Positions 1-8,957 of a DNA stretch of 64,000 nucleotides are shown one piece after another; positions within the stretch are counted from its first letter, which is position 1; each line of letters begins with the position of its first letter. Source of the DNA: Phocaeicola plebeius (GTDB lineage: Bacteria > Bacteroidota > Bacteroidia > Bacteroidales > Bacteroidaceae); NCBI RefSeq assembly GCF_003437535.1, contig NZ_QSQT01000012.1, forward strand, positions 1 to 64,000, given 5' to 3'. Under the pieces are notes generated by a model. The model worked only from the letters and a program-made list of their open reading frames with translations. It made no database searches and was not told the origin of the DNA. The position numbers were made by a program, and so were the translations under genes.

Positions 1-82
1 AAATTTATGCCTAAACAATAAATCCCTCAGGTTTTTACGTTGACCCGGTATTAGTATGTATGGTTAGCAAAAGGGCATAAAA

Positions 83-111
83 AAAGTCTGTAGGCTGAGC
101 TTACAGACTTT
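83..111 (-). terminator. Rho-independent terminator of small lipoprotein gene
   Basis: A 10-bp perfect stem AAAGTCTGTA / TACAGACTTT with a 9-base loop. On the minus strand it is followed by a T-rich run (A-run at 79-85 on the plus strand). It lies 23 bases past the stop codon of the small lipoprotein gene. Confidence 0.85.
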
Positions 112-133
112 CAATTCTCTCTGATGTTCGAGA

Positions 134-334
134 TTATTCAGCTACTACTGCTGAGTCAGCGCAAACTGCAGCTGAATCGCAAACTACTGCTGCTGAATCA
201 ACAACCGGAGCTGCTTCTTCAACTACTGCTACTGAATCTGAATCAGATGCAACTTCACTGTTAGCTGCTTTGTTTCCGCAAGAAGCGAAAGAAACTGCAG
301 CAAATGCTACGAACAAAAATACTAATTTTTTCAT
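134..334 (-). CDS. Small Ala/Val/Asp/Ser-rich lipoprotein, 66 aa
   Basis: Begins with a signal peptide (MKK, hydrophobic core) ending in a lipobox FASC, so Cys19 is the predicted lipidated residue. The mature part of about 48 residues is low complexity. It is built of degenerate Asp-Ser-Ala-Ala-Val units and ends with two further cysteines. A Bacteroidetes -7 box (TATCTTTG on the minus strand) lies at 386-393 and a strong terminator follows, so this is a monocistronic transcript. Cell-envelope location is inferred from the lipobox. I recognise no function. Small abundant envelope lipoproteins of this make-up are common in Bacteroides but mostly unstudied. Confidence 0.8.
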   Translation of the reverse strand: MKKLVFLFVAFAAVSFASCGNKAANSEVASDSDSVAVVEEAAPVVDSAAVVCDSAAVCADSAVVAE

Positions 335-540
335 TTTCTTTGCTTTTTAAATCTGTAATACTTATGTTGTTTTCTTAAAACGCTGCAAAGATATAGACTT
401 TTTCAATACGTTGTTCTCTTTTTAGCCACTTTTTTTCTTCGTATTTTGAGAAATTTCTTAAAAGATGAAGAAATATGTGTAGAAGCAGTGAATAGAGGTT
501 GCAAATTCAGAAACTCGTTTCAGGAATCGTGAATAATGTG

Positions 541-548
541 TACCTTTG
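541..548 (+). promoter_or_regulatory. -7 promoter box (TACCTTTG) of mtaB
   Basis: Matches the Bacteroidetes TAnnTTTG -7 consensus 25 bases before the mtaB start codon. No good TTG -33 box is seen at the usual 19-20 base spacing. Confidence 0.6.
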
Positions 549-573
549 CAGACTTCTAAAATTGTAAAGAGAT

Positions 574-1890
574 ATGATTGATACAACTATTTTTCAGGAT
601 AAAGTAGCTGTTTATTATACGTTGGGCTGTAAGCTTAATTTTGCAGAGACCTCTTCTATTGGAAAAACATTAAAGGAAGCGGGAGTTCGGACAGCCAGAA
701 AAGGTGAAAAAGCAGATATTTGTGTGATTAATACCTGTTCGGTGACAGAAATGGCAGACAAGAAATGTCGGCAAGCCATTCATCGTCTTTCTCGTCAGCA
801 TCCTGATGCTTTTATTGTGGTAACCGGCTGTTATGCCCAGTTGAAACCTGAACAGGTGGCTGACATAGAAGGAGTGGATTTGGTATTAGGAGCAGAACAG
901 AAGGGTGAGTTGATGAATTATTTGGGCAACTTGCAGAAACATACGCATGGAGAGGCTGTAGTTACCGCTACCAAAGACATTCGTACTTTTTCTCCTTCCT
1001 GTTCCCGTGGGGATCGTACCCGTTATTTTCTGAAGGTACAGGATGGATGTGATTATTTCTGCTCTTACTGTACCATTCCTTTTGCACGAGGAAGAAGTCG
1101 TAATGGAAAGATAGAAGATTTGGTGGCACAAGCTCGGCAGGCAGCAGCTGAAGGAGGAAAAGAAATTGTGCTGACCGGAGTGAATATCGGTGATTTTGGA
1201 AAGTCAACGGGTGAAACCTTCTTTGATTTAGTAAAGGCTTTAGATGAAGTGGAAGGCATCGAGCGTTATCGTATTTCTTCTATCGAACCCAATCTTCTGA
1301 CGGATGAAATCATTGAATATGTAGCTCAATCCCGTCGTTTCATGCCTCATTTCCATATTCCTTTGCAATCCGGGTGCGATGAGGTGCTGAAGTTGATGCG
1401 CCGTCGTTATGATACGGCTTTGTTTGCAGCCAAGATTGCAAAGATAAAGTCTCTGATGCCCGATGCTTTTATTGGGGTAGATGTCATCGTGGGTACTCGC
1501 GGAGAGACTCCTGAATATTTTGAAAAAGCTTATGAGTTTATTAAGGGGTTGGATGTAACTCAGTTGCATGTGTTCAGTTACTCAGAACGTCCGGGAACTC
1601 AGGCTTTGAAAATTGATTATGTGGTTCCTGCTCAGGAAAAGCATGCCAGAAGCCAGCGTTTACTGGAACTTTCAGATGAAAAGACGAAAGCTTTCTATGC
1701 CCGTCATATTGGTGCAGAAGCAGAAGTGCTGATGGAGAAATCTAAAGCAGGTACACCCATGCACGGTTTTACAAAAAACTACATTCGGGTGGAACTGGCG
1801 CACGATGAAAAACTGGATAACCATCTGGTAAAAGTGCGTTTGGGTGATTTTAATGAAGACGGAACGTCGCTTAAAGGAACTATTTTATGA
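574..1890 (+). CDS. mtaB: tRNA t6A37 methylthiotransferase MtaB
   Basis: A radical-SAM methylthiotransferase predicted to convert t6A37 to ms2t6A in tRNAs decoding ANN codons. The N-terminal methylthiotransferase domain has its three cysteines (Cys19, the NTCSV cysteine and the TGCYAQ cysteine) for one Fe-S cluster. The radical-SAM motif CxxxCxxC is at Cys159, Cys163 and Cys166 (CDYFCSYC). A C-terminal TRAM-like segment follows from about residue 375. The length of 438 residues fits the MtaB family better than MiaB. The last four bases overlap the next gene as ATGA, so the glycosyltransferase is probably translationally coupled. Confidence 0.93.
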   Translation: MIDTTIFQDKVAVYYTLGCKLNFAETSSIGKTLKEAGVRTARKGEKADICVINTCSVTEMADKKCRQAIHRLSRQHPDAFIVVTGCYAQLKPEQVADIEGVDLVLGAEQKGELMNYLGNLQKHTHGEAVVTATKDIRTFSPSCSRGDRTRYFLKVQDGCDYFCSYCTIPFARGRSRNGKIEDLVAQARQAAAEGGKEIVLTGVNIGDFGKSTGETFFDLVKALDEVEGIERYRISSIEPNLLTDEIIEYVAQSRRFMPHFHIPLQSGCDEVLKLMRRRYDTALFAAKIAKIKSLMPDAFIGVDVIVGTRGETPEYFEKAYEFIKGLDVTQLHVFSYSERPGTQALKIDYVVPAQEKHARSQRLLELSDEKTKAFYARHIGAEAEVLMEKSKAGTPMHGFTKNYIRVELAHDEKLDNHLVKVRLGDFNEDGTSLKGTIL

Positions 1891-2909
1891 TAAAGACAGC
1901 TGTAGTCATCTTAAACTGGAATGGGGAAGCCATGCTTCGCCAGTTCTTGCCCTCAGTGATTGCTTGTTCGCGTTTGGAGGGAACGGAAATTTATGTAGCC
2001 GACAATGCTTCCACGGATGCTTCGTGTGAGGTGGTAGAAAAAGAATTTCCTTCTGTCCACCTGATACGCCTGGATAAGAATTATGGTTTTGCCGATGGCT
2101 ACAACTATGCTTTGCAGAAAATAGACGCGGAATACGCTGTCCTGCTCAACAGTGATGTAGAGGTGACAGAAGGATGGCTTCAGCCAATGGTTGATTATTT
2201 GGATACTCATCCGGAGACTGTGGCCTGTCAGCCGAAAATCCGTGCGTATCGTCACCGGAACCTGTTTGAATATGCCGGAGCAAGTGGAGGCTTTATTGAC
2301 CGTTATGGTTACCCCTTTTGTCGTGGACGTATTTTTGAAAACGTAGAGGAAGACAAAGGACAGTATGACGAGGTGATTCCTGTGTTCTGGGCTACGGGGG
2401 CAGCTTTGATGATTCGTCTGGACGTATATCGGAATGTCGGTGGACTGGACGGACGGTTCTTTGCGCACATGGAAGAAATAGACTTGTGCTGGCGTTTACG
2501 CAGTCGAGGCTATCAGCTTGTCTGTATTCCTTCAAGTACGGTATATCATGTGGGAGGAGCTACCTTGAAAAAGGAAAATCCCCGTAAAACGTTCCTGAAT
2601 TTCCGAAACAATCTGCTGATGCTGTATAAGAACCTGCCGGAAGAAGAATTGAAGCCTGTGATGCGTGTCCGTACTTTTCTGGATTATTGTGCCGCTGCAG
2701 TCTGGGTTTTGAAAGGAGATTTTGCCAATGCCAAAGCTGTGTGGAATGCCCGTCGGGAGTTCTCCCGGATTCGAAGCCAGTTTACTGCCGGTCGTCAACA
2801 AAACCTAGCTCATACAGTATTGAAGACCATTCCCGAACGCTATTCTTTCAGTTTGGTGTGGCAGGCAAAAGTAAAGGGCCGAAAAACCTTTTCAGCCCTT
2901 TCACATTAA
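1887..2909 (+). CDS. Family 2 glycosyltransferase (rhamnosyltransferase-like)
   Basis: A GT-A fold glycosyltransferase, 340 aa. The N-terminal nucleotide-sugar binding strand is VVILNWNG, followed by the DNAST element and an LLNSDVEV segment that supplies the DxD-type metal site. ATGAA..EEIDLCWR matches the ED acceptor/base region of WbbL/RfbF-like enzymes, and the C-terminal third is basic. It probably adds a sugar to a cell-surface polysaccharide at the inner face of the membrane; donor and acceptor are not predictable. It overlaps mtaB by 4 bases. It converges on maf, and the two stop codons overlap. Confidence 0.85.
   Translation: MIKTAVVILNWNGEAMLRQFLPSVIACSRLEGTEIYVADNASTDASCEVVEKEFPSVHLIRLDKNYGFADGYNYALQKIDAEYAVLLNSDVEVTEGWLQPMVDYLDTHPETVACQPKIRAYRHRNLFEYAGASGGFIDRYGYPFCRGRIFENVEEDKGQYDEVIPVFWATGAALMIRLDVYRNVGGLDGRFFAHMEEIDLCWRLRSRGYQLVCIPSSTVYHVGGATLKKENPRKTFLNFRNNLLMLYKNLPEEELKPVMRVRTFLDYCAAAVWVLKGDFANAKAVWNARREFSRIRSQFTAGRQQNLAHTVLKTIPERYSFSLVWQAKVKGRKTFSALSH
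2873..2901. terminator. Bidirectional hairpin between convergent genes
   Basis: An imperfect stem AAAGGGC-c-GAAAA / TTTTC-a-GCCCTTT lies inside the last codons of the glycosyltransferase. It can act for either strand of the convergent pair. Confidence 0.5.
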
Positions 2910-3502
2910 AGTTTCTTGAGTTCCTGATACAAACGTTGCACCGGAAGGCCCATGACATTGAAATAGGAGCCTTCCAGTCGGGAAACTCCCACAAAGCCAA
3001 TCCATTCTTGTACTCCGTATGCTCCCGCTTTGTCCAGTGGCCGGAATTTCTCTACATAGAATTCAATTTCATCCTCTGTCAGTACGTCGAATGTGACTTG
3101 AGTAGTAGCCGAGAACGTACGTTGCAGGTCACGGGTCATCAGACATACTCCGGTAATTACCTGGTGTGTCTTGCCGGAAAGTTCCCGCAACATTTCTTTG
3201 GCTTCTTCCAGTGTCCGGGGTTTTCCCAATACCTTTTCGTTGATGCACACCACCGTGTCGGCTGTAATGATTAACTCGTCTTCCGCCATGGAATTACGAT
3301 AAGCTTCCGCTTTTTCACGTGAAATGTACATTGGAATTTCTTCCCCTTTCAACGTGTCAGGATAGCTTTCATCTATATCCGGAAGTACCCTGACCGTATA
3401 TTCTAAATTTAGTCCGCTCAGCAATTCCTTTCTTCTGGGAGAATTGGAGGCAAGTACGATTTTATAATGCTGTATGTTTTCTAATGGTTTCATCTTTTGC
3501 AT
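2906..3502 (-). CDS. maf: Maf-like nucleoside triphosphate pyrophosphatase
   Basis: Maf/HAM1-fold house-cleaning pyrophosphatase, 198 aa, predicted to hydrolyse dTTP/UTP or modified nucleotides to the monophosphate. The family signature LASNSPRRKELL is near the N terminus. The catalytic-base region DTVVCINEKVLGKP and the SGKTHQVITGV segment follow. It is downstream of kdsC on the same strand with a 9-base gap, so the two are almost certainly co-transcribed. The start at 3502 gives a short MQKMKP extension; the internal ATG three codons later is equally possible. Confidence 0.92.
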   Translation of the reverse strand: MQKMKPLENIQHYKIVLASNSPRRKELLSGLNLEYTVRVLPDIDESYPDTLKGEEIPMYISREKAEAYRNSMAEDELIITADTVVCINEKVLGKPRTLEEAKEMLRELSGKTHQVITGVCLMTRDLQRTFSATTQVTFDVLTEDEIEFYVEKFRPLDKAGAYGVQEWIGFVGVSRLEGSYFNVMGLPVQRLYQELKKL

Positions 3503-3511
3503 ACTTATTGG

Positions 3512-4030
3512 TTACCAGCCAAAGGCAGCCTGCCCGGCCATCCATTTTCTCTGTGCTTTTAAGACCTGTTCAATGACGTCGCGTCCGCAGCCATATCCTC
3601 CCTGTCGATGAGAAATGTACTTGCTGATGGCTTTGATTTCAGGTGCCGCATCTGCTGGACAACAGGGGAGTCCTACTAACTGCATGACCTCGTAATCGGG
3701 TATATCGTCTCCCATGTAAAGCACTTCTTCTGGTTTCAGGTTATATTTTTCTAACAGTTCCTTGTATTCACGGGTTTTTACGGCAGCACCTAAATACACA
3801 TCCTTGATACCCAGTCCTTCGTAGCGTTTCCGTACGGCTTCCGTCTTTCCCCCTGTGATAATGGCCACATGCAGTCCGCATTTCACAGCCAGCTGCAGCG
3901 CATATCCGTCTTTGATATTGACAGAACGCATGGGCTCTCCGTCGGGATGCAAAAAGATTGTTTCGGCGCTCAGTACTCCGTCTACATCGAAAAACAGCGC
4001 TTTTATTTGAGTCAAATCGTAATTTATCAT
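3512..4030 (-). CDS. kdsC: 3-deoxy-D-manno-octulosonate-8-phosphate phosphatase KdsC
   Basis: HAD-superfamily phosphatase without a cap domain, 172 aa, predicted to dephosphorylate Kdo-8-P in lipopolysaccharide core synthesis. Motif I is FFDVDGVLS with nucleophile Asp15 and acid/base Asp17. Motif II is the ITGG segment, and motif III/IV is the Lys in VKTRE plus [10 protein letters not shown]. The length matches tetrameric KdsC. It lies between maf and the DUF2520 gene in a compact minus-strand operon. Confidence 0.9.
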   Translation of the reverse strand: MINYDLTQIKALFFDVDGVLSAETIFLHPDGEPMRSVNIKDGYALQLAVKCGLHVAIITGGKTEAVRKRYEGLGIKDVYLGAAVKTREYKELLEKYNLKPEEVLYMGDDIPDYEVMQLVGLPCCPADAAPEIKAISKYISHRQGGYGCGRDVIEQVLKAQRKWMAGQAAFGW

Positions 4031-4048
4031 ATCTGAAAAATTAAATGG

Positions 4049-4846
4049 TCAATGATTGGTTGTTTCATATAAATGGATGTGTTCGCTCAGTAACCGATAG
4101 ATTTCTGCCAGCTTAGGTTCTTCTTCCAGCATATTCAGGTGGCGGTTAATCACATTTTTATCGTAGCGCCTAGCCGGACCGGTTTGTGCTTCCACCGGAG
4201 ATAATTCATGCACCTTTCGGGCGGTTTCATCTATCAGTGGCAGCATAGATTCGAAAGGAAGTTGGTGTGCCTGAAGCAAATGCTGGCAGATGGCGTACAT
4301 GTGATTGCTGAAGTTACAGGCAAAGACGGCCGCTATGTGCAGGTATTTTCGCTGTTCCGAACTGGCTTCGTACACTTTTGGGCTAAGGCTTCCGGCTATT
4401 TCCTGAAGCAGGGACAAGTTCTGCGGCGAATTGGCTTCGAGGAAAAACGGCACTTCTTCAAAATTAACTTCCCGTTGTTTGCTGAAAGTCTGCATGGGGT
4501 AAGCCACTCCGTAATTTTTGAATTTTCCCTTCCATACTTCCATCGGCATACTTCCGGCTGTGTGCAGGTACAGAGCATCCGGATTACAGTGGGCAAGTTG
4601 TGAAATGACTGTTTCCAAAACGGAATCTTTCACCGATACGATGTACAAATCGGCATGTTCGTCTACCTGTTCCAGGCAGGTGGTCCACGCACATCCTAAT
4701 GTCTGTGCCAAGGCTTGTGCCGATTCCTGTGTCCGGCTGTAAATTTGTGACAAGTGGAATCCCTTTTGCTGCAGAGCCTGAGCCAGATGAGTAGCTACAT
4801 TGCCTGCACCTATACATACAATGGAAAAATCTTTTTTATTCATCAT
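4049..4846 (-). CDS. Rossmann-like / DUF2520 oxidoreductase-like protein
   Basis: 265 aa. The N-terminal dinucleotide-binding fold has GAGNVATHLAQAL, and a C-terminal all-helical DUF2520 domain contains the TGPARRYDKNVINRHL signature. The architecture resembles ketopantoate or pyrroline-5-carboxylate reductases, but the substrate is unknown. It starts with ATG overlapping the stop of the upstream membrane protein (ATGA), and a conserved operon with kdsC and maf is common in Bacteroidetes. The functional link to Kdo synthesis is by context only. Confidence 0.85.
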   Translation of the reverse strand: MMNKKDFSIVCIGAGNVATHLAQALQQKGFHLSQIYSRTQESAQALAQTLGCAWTTCLEQVDEHADLYIVSVKDSVLETVISQLAHCNPDALYLHTAGSMPMEVWKGKFKNYGVAYPMQTFSKQREVNFEEVPFFLEANSPQNLSLLQEIAGSLSPKVYEASSEQRKYLHIAAVFACNFSNHMYAICQHLLQAHQLPFESMLPLIDETARKVHELSPVEAQTGPARRYDKNVINRHLNMLEEEPKLAEIYRLLSEHIHLYETTNH

Positions 4847-5178
4847 CCGCGTGAAGATAAGAAGTAAAGTAAAACTCCGATGACCAGCAAGGTGGCGGGC
4901 AGGAGGAAAGTCGACATCTGTCCCAGCAGAGAGATGACCAGTCCGATATTCTGAATCAGCCAGATACCTAATAAAATGAGTCCTACCGATTTGTCACTTT
5001 TGAACCACAGAAAAATAATGGCTGCATACAGCAACATCGTATCTTTTTGCATCACCCACGGCAGTCTGAGGTGACCGAATCCTACCCATTTGTCTATCAG
5101 GTAGAGCAGCCCTGTCAGAACAAGAAAAACGGCTGTAGCCCGATAGGTATCTTTGTGTTTGCCCGATGCTGCTGCCAT
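4843..5178 (-). CDS. Small integral membrane protein, 111 aa
   Basis: Has three or four hydrophobic segments (about residues 14-28, 45-60, 65-82 and 88-108) separated by short charged loops. Both ends overlap neighbours by a few bases (stop/start overlaps at 5178 and 4843), so it sits in a tightly coupled operon between the nitroreductase and the DUF2520 gene. I recognise no family; inner membrane location is inferred. Confidence 0.8.
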   Translation of the reverse strand: MAAASGKHKDTYRATAVFLVLTGLLYLIDKWVGFGHLRLPWVMQKDTMLLYAAIIFLWFKSDKSVGLILLGIWLIQNIGLVISLLGQMSTFLLPATLLVIGVLLYFLSSRG

Positions 5179-5714
5179 TATTTCCCTCCGAATTTATTGA
5201 TATGTACCTTTTCCCATTGCAGGTGTGAGTCATCAAAAGGCTTGCGTTCCATTCCCTTGTGTCCTATAGCGATGACGGACAGCACTTGCAATTGTAAAGG
5301 AAGGTCCAACAGTTCATGGATGTATTCGTTGGCCGGTGTGCCGTTGGCGGTAAATCTTTCTCTTACCTGTACCCAGCAGCTTCCCAGTCCCAAATCTTCT
5401 GCCTGAAGCTGAATCATGATTGACGCAATGGAAGCATCTTCAATCCACACATCGCTGGCGAGCGAGTCGGCAGTCACTACAATAGCCAGTGCAGCATCTT
5501 TTACGAATGCCGCTCCCGATTCCTTGCAGAAAGACAACTTTTCCAGTGTGTCCTTGTCGTCTACGACAATGAACTGCCAGCAATTGGAGCGTTTGGAAGA
5601 CGGAGCCATCAGGGCCGCCTTCAGTAATGTGAGCACCTGATCCTGTGTCGGTTCCTCATCCGTAAACTTTCGCATGCTTCGCCGGTTTCTGATTAAATCA
5701 CTGAAGTTTTCCAT
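5178..5714 (-). CDS. Nitroreductase family protein
   Basis: FMN-dependent nitroreductase-fold protein, 178 aa. The N-terminal FMN-phosphate binding arginines are in IRNRRSMRKF, followed by the APSSKRSNCWQF loop and a C-terminal GLGSCWVQVRERF segment with the IGHKG turn. It probably reduces quinones, nitro compounds or flavins with NAD(P)H in the cytoplasm; the natural substrate is unknown. It is the first gene of the minus-strand operon running to maf, and diverges from the acetyltransferase-like gene at 5790. Confidence 0.88.
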   Translation of the reverse strand: MENFSDLIRNRRSMRKFTDEEPTQDQVLTLLKAALMAPSSKRSNCWQFIVVDDKDTLEKLSFCKESGAAFVKDAALAIVVTADSLASDVWIEDASIASIMIQLQAEDLGLGSCWVQVRERFTANGTPANEYIHELLDLPLQLQVLSVIAIGHKGMERKPFDDSHLQWEKVHINKFGGK

Positions 5715-5775
5715 AAAAATTTCGTTTGTTTGGACAAATATAAGGCTTCCCCGTTAAATCCTCAATAAAAAAATG

Positions 5776-5783
5776 TAAATTTG
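5776..5783 (+). promoter_or_regulatory. -7 promoter box (TAAATTTG) almost touching the start codon
   Basis: A perfect Bacteroidetes -7 consensus whose last base lies 6 bases before the ATG at 5790. Initiation at the usual distance would place the transcript start at or within about 3 bases of the start codon, leaving no room for a leader. Confidence 0.6.
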
Positions 5784-5789
5784 CATCAC

Positions 5790-6758
5790 ATGAACATCCG
5801 TTTAGCTACATATTATCACGCTAAGGATGTACCCGCCCTTCCGGGTTCAAACATCTTTCATTCTACAGAACTGTTTCATGTGCTGGAACAGACAAGGGGG
5901 GTTCGTCCGCTTTTGCTGGTAGCCTACGAGGGGAAATCTCCTGTGGGAAAGCTGTTATGCATCACTCGCCGTTCCACTAATCTGTTACGTTTTGCCGAAA
6001 AGAGTTATGCGTACGGCACAGGTGAATACTTTCCTTCCTCCTATCCGAAAGAACATATTTTTCAGGAACTGCTTTCCTACTTTACGCAGCAGTTTGCAGA
6101 GAAATCTTTTCTTTTAGAATTTCGTAATCTGGAAGAACCTTTGTTTGGTTACCGTTATTTCCGGCAAAACGGATATTTCCCGATACGCAGGCTTCGGGTG
6201 CGCAACTCTTTACACCATGATTCGTTGGACAAATGGATGAGCACCTCCCGCAAGCGGCAAATTCATCAGGGGATGAAGAATGGAGCCGTAATTGATGTGG
6301 CACGTACAGAAGCAGATGTACAGGCTTTTTTCAGTATGCTCAAGCATTATTATTCGCCCAAGATTCATCGTTACCTGCCCGACATCGGTTTCTTCACTAC
6401 TTTGCTGACGCATTCATCCCATTGCGGACGGATTTTTATCATTCGTTATAAAAACAAGATTATCGGAGGTTCGGTCTGTCTGTTTTCCGGGGAAGATGCC
6501 TATTTGCTTTTGTCTGGTGGAATGAGAAAAACGTATCCGCTGCAGTTCCCGGGAGTGCTTGCCGTATGGGGAGCCATGCAGTATGCCCGTGAGCACGGAT
6601 ATGCTCATTTTGAATTTATTGAGGCCGGGTTACCTTTCAAGAAATACGGTTTCCGTGACTTTATTCTGCGTTTCGGCGGAAAGCAGATGAGCAGTCGCCG
6701 CTGGTTTCATGTGCGCTGGAACTGGCTGAATCGTCTGCTGACAAAAATCTATGTATAG
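5790..6758 (+). CDS. GNAT/FemAB-like acyltransferase
   Basis: 322 aa from ATG 5790; the longer reading from TTG at 5781 is rejected because it runs into the promoter box. Two GNAT-like halves are suggested: an N-terminal part to about residue 145, and a C-terminal part with IIRYKNKIIGGSVCLFSG followed by GYAHFEFIEAGLPFKKYGFRD. This matches BioF2-like / FemAB peptidyltransferase-related proteins in which acceptor and aminoacyl or acyl donor are unknown. Role inferred as an envelope or cytoplasmic N-acylation. It is monocistronic, with about 165 bases before the next gene. Confidence 0.75.
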   Translation: MNIRLATYYHAKDVPALPGSNIFHSTELFHVLEQTRGVRPLLLVAYEGKSPVGKLLCITRRSTNLLRFAEKSYAYGTGEYFPSSYPKEHIFQELLSYFTQQFAEKSFLLEFRNLEEPLFGYRYFRQNGYFPIRRLRVRNSLHHDSLDKWMSTSRKRQIHQGMKNGAVIDVARTEADVQAFFSMLKHYYSPKIHRYLPDIGFFTTLLTHSSHCGRIFIIRYKNKIIGGSVCLFSGEDAYLLLSGGMRKTYPLQFPGVLAVWGAMQYAREHGYAHFEFIEAGLPFKKYGFRDFILRFGGKQMSSRRWFHVRWNWLNRLLTKIYV

Positions 6759-6923
6759 CCCCCTTCTCATACTTCTGTCAATGGATTAAACTCTTTTTAA
6801 ACAACGGGATTTCTTTGAAAAAATCGTCAAAAAGTTTCTTTTTTCAGCACAATTTTCTTTTCTTTGTCTGTGTGTATATTAAACACGTACTTTAATTTAA
6901 TACCCATAAAAAACAATTCTATT

Positions 6924-7328
6924 ATGAAAATCTCTCACATTGAACATTTGGGCATTGCGGTCAACAGTATCGAAGAAGCCCTTCCTTATTATGAAAACGT
7001 CCTCGGATTGAAATGCTATAACGTAGAAACCGTAGAAGACCAGAAGGTAAAGACTGCGTTTTTGAAATGTGGTGACACAAAAATTGAATTATTGGAACCA
7101 ACCGGTCCTGACAGCACGATTGCCAAGTTCATTGAAAACCGTGGCATGGGCGTACATCATGTGGCATTTGCAGTAGAAGACGGAGTGGCCAATGCGCTGG
7201 CACAGGCAGAAGGAGCAGGCATTCGTTTGATTGACAAGGCACCGCGTAAAGGAGCAGAAGGCCTTCACATTGCATTCCTCCACCCGAAATCTACCATGGG
7301 CGTATTGACGGAACTTTGTGAAAAATAA
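6924..7328 (+). CDS. mce: Methylmalonyl-CoA epimerase
   Basis: 134 aa from ATG 6924, vicinal oxygen chelate fold. It interconverts (R)- and (S)-methylmalonyl-CoA. Metal ligands fit His in HIEHLGIAV, Glu in KIELLEP, His in GVHHVAF and the terminal Glu in GVLTELCE. The longer frame from 6864 includes an AT-rich leader with no homology and is rejected. It heads the operon mce-mmdA-oadG-mmdC-mmdB that carries out the decarboxylation step of the succinate-to-propionate pathway. Confidence 0.95.
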   Translation: MKISHIEHLGIAVNSIEEALPYYENVLGLKCYNVETVEDQKVKTAFLKCGDTKIELLEPTGPDSTIAKFIENRGMGVHHVAFAVEDGVANALAQAEGAGIRLIDKAPRKGAEGLHIAFLHPKSTMGVLTELCEK

Positions 7329-7377
7329 CCACCGGGAAAAGACCCTTATTTAATTATCAAATATAAATACTAATACC

Positions 7378-8931
7378 ATGAGTAACCAACTTGAAAAAGT
7401 AAAAGAATTAATAGAGCTTCGCGCACAGGCCCGTCTGGGTGGAGGTGCGAAAGCCATCGAAAAACAACACGATAAAGGTAAGTACACAGCCCGCGAACGT
7501 ATTTCCATGCTCCTTGACGAAGGCAGCTTTGAAGAAATGGACATGTTCGTACAGCATCGTTGCACAAACTTCGGAATGGACAAGAAGCATTATTTGGGAG
7601 ACGGCGTCGTAACCGGATACGGAACAATCGAAGGCCGTCTGGTTTATGTTTTTGCCCAGGATTTTACGGTATCTGCCGGTTCCTTGTCTGAAACCATGTC
7701 ACTGAAAATCTGTAAGGTGATGGATATGGCCATGAAGATGGGAGCTCCTTGTATTGGATTGAATGACTCTGGTGGTGCACGTATTCAGGAAGGTATCAAC
7801 GCTTTGGCTGGCTATGCAGAGATTTTCCAGCGTAACATTCTGGCTTCGGGAGTTATTCCGCAGATTTCCGGTATTTTCGGTCCTTGTGCAGGAGGTGCAG
7901 TGTATTCTCCGGCTTTGACAGACTTCACTTTGATGATGGAAGGTACTTCTTACATGTTCCTTACCGGTCCGAAGGTAGTAAAGACTGTGACAGGCGAAGA
8001 CGTATCACAGGAAGATCTGGGAGGTGCCAGTGTACATTCCACTCGTTCCGGTGTGACTCATTTCACAGCCTCTACAGAAGAAGAAGGGTTGGCGTTGATT
8101 CGTAAATTGTTGAGCTATATTCCACAGAACAACCTGGAAGAACCGCCTTATGTAGATTGTACCGACCCGATAGACCGTCTGGAAGATTCTTTGAATGAAA
8201 TCGTACCCGACAGCCCGAATAAGGCTTACGATATGTACGAAGTAATCGGTGCTATTGTCGATAACGGTGAATTCCTTGAAATCCAGCGTGATTTTGCCAA
8301 GAATATCATTATCGGTTTTGCACGTTTCAACGGACAGTCAGTGGGTATCGTAGCTAATCAGCCGAAGTTCCTGGCCGGTGTGCTCGATTGCAATGCTTCT
8401 CGTAAGGCAGCCCGTTTCGTACGTTTCTGCGATGCCTTCAACATTCCTATCGTATCACTGGTAGACGTTCCGGGATTCTTGCCGGGAACAGGTCAGGAAT
8501 ACAATGCAGTCATCCTGCACGGTGCAAAGTTGCTGTATGCATACGGTGAAGCTACTGTGCCTAAAGTAACAGTAACCCTTCGTAAGTCGTATGGAGGTTC
8601 TCACATCGTGATGAGCTGTAAGCAGTTGCGTGGCGATATGAACTATGCATGGCCTACTGCTGAGATTGCCGTAATGGGAGGAGCTGGTGCCGTAGAAGTA
8701 CTGTATGCGAAGGAAGCAAAAGAAGCACCCGATCCGAAAGCCTTTATGGCCGAAAAAGAAGCTGAATACACCAAGCTGTTTGCCAACCCGTATAATGCAG
8801 CTAAATATGGTTATATTGATGATGTGATTGAGCCGCGTAACACGCGCTTCCGCATCATTCGTGCCCTGCAGCAGTTGCAGACTAAGAAGCTGACCAATCC
8901 GGCCAAGAAACACGGTAATATTCCTTTGTAA
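7378..8931 (+). CDS. mmdA: Methylmalonyl-CoA decarboxylase alpha subunit (carboxyltransferase)
   Basis: 517 aa, two crotonase-fold carboxyltransferase domains. It transfers the carboxyl group of (S)-methylmalonyl-CoA to biotin on the MmdC carrier, giving propionyl-CoA. The N-domain has [10 protein letters not shown] and the acyl-CoA oxyanion region [10 protein letters not shown]. The C-domain has the oxyanion segment [12 protein letters not shown] and the GGAGAVEVL element. The following genes (membrane subunits and biotin carrier) identify it as part of a sodium-pumping decarboxylase rather than an ATP-driven propionyl-CoA carboxylase. Confidence 0.93.
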   Translation: MSNQLEKVKELIELRAQARLGGGAKAIEKQHDKGKYTARERISMLLDEGSFEEMDMFVQHRCTNFGMDKKHYLGDGVVTGYGTIEGRLVYVFAQDFTVSAGSLSETMSLKICKVMDMAMKMGAPCIGLNDSGGARIQEGINALAGYAEIFQRNILASGVIPQISGIFGPCAGGAVYSPALTDFTLMMEGTSYMFLTGPKVVKTVTGEDVSQEDLGGASVHSTRSGVTHFTASTEEEGLALIRKLLSYIPQNNLEEPPYVDCTDPIDRLEDSLNEIVPDSPNKAYDMYEVIGAIVDNGEFLEIQRDFAKNIIIGFARFNGQSVGIVANQPKFLAGVLDCNASRKAARFVRFCDAFNIPIVSLVDVPGFLPGTGQEYNAVILHGAKLLYAYGEATVPKVTVTLRKSYGGSHIVMSCKQLRGDMNYAWPTAEIAVMGGAGAVEVLYAKEAKEAPDPKAFMAEKEAEYTKLFANPYNAAKYGYIDDVIEPRNTRFRIIRALQQLQTKKLTNPAKKHGNIPL

Positions 8932-8957
8932 CATTCACCTTTTTAATGCGTTTAGTT

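Noticed and set aside
2687..3274. 195-codon plus-strand frame across two gene ends
   Set aside because: It covers the ends of the convergent glycosyltransferase and maf genes, whose family motifs are certain.
6760..6920. Possible regulatory RNA before mce
   Set aside because: AT-rich leader without a convincing stem or a TAnnTTTG box; nothing firm to report.
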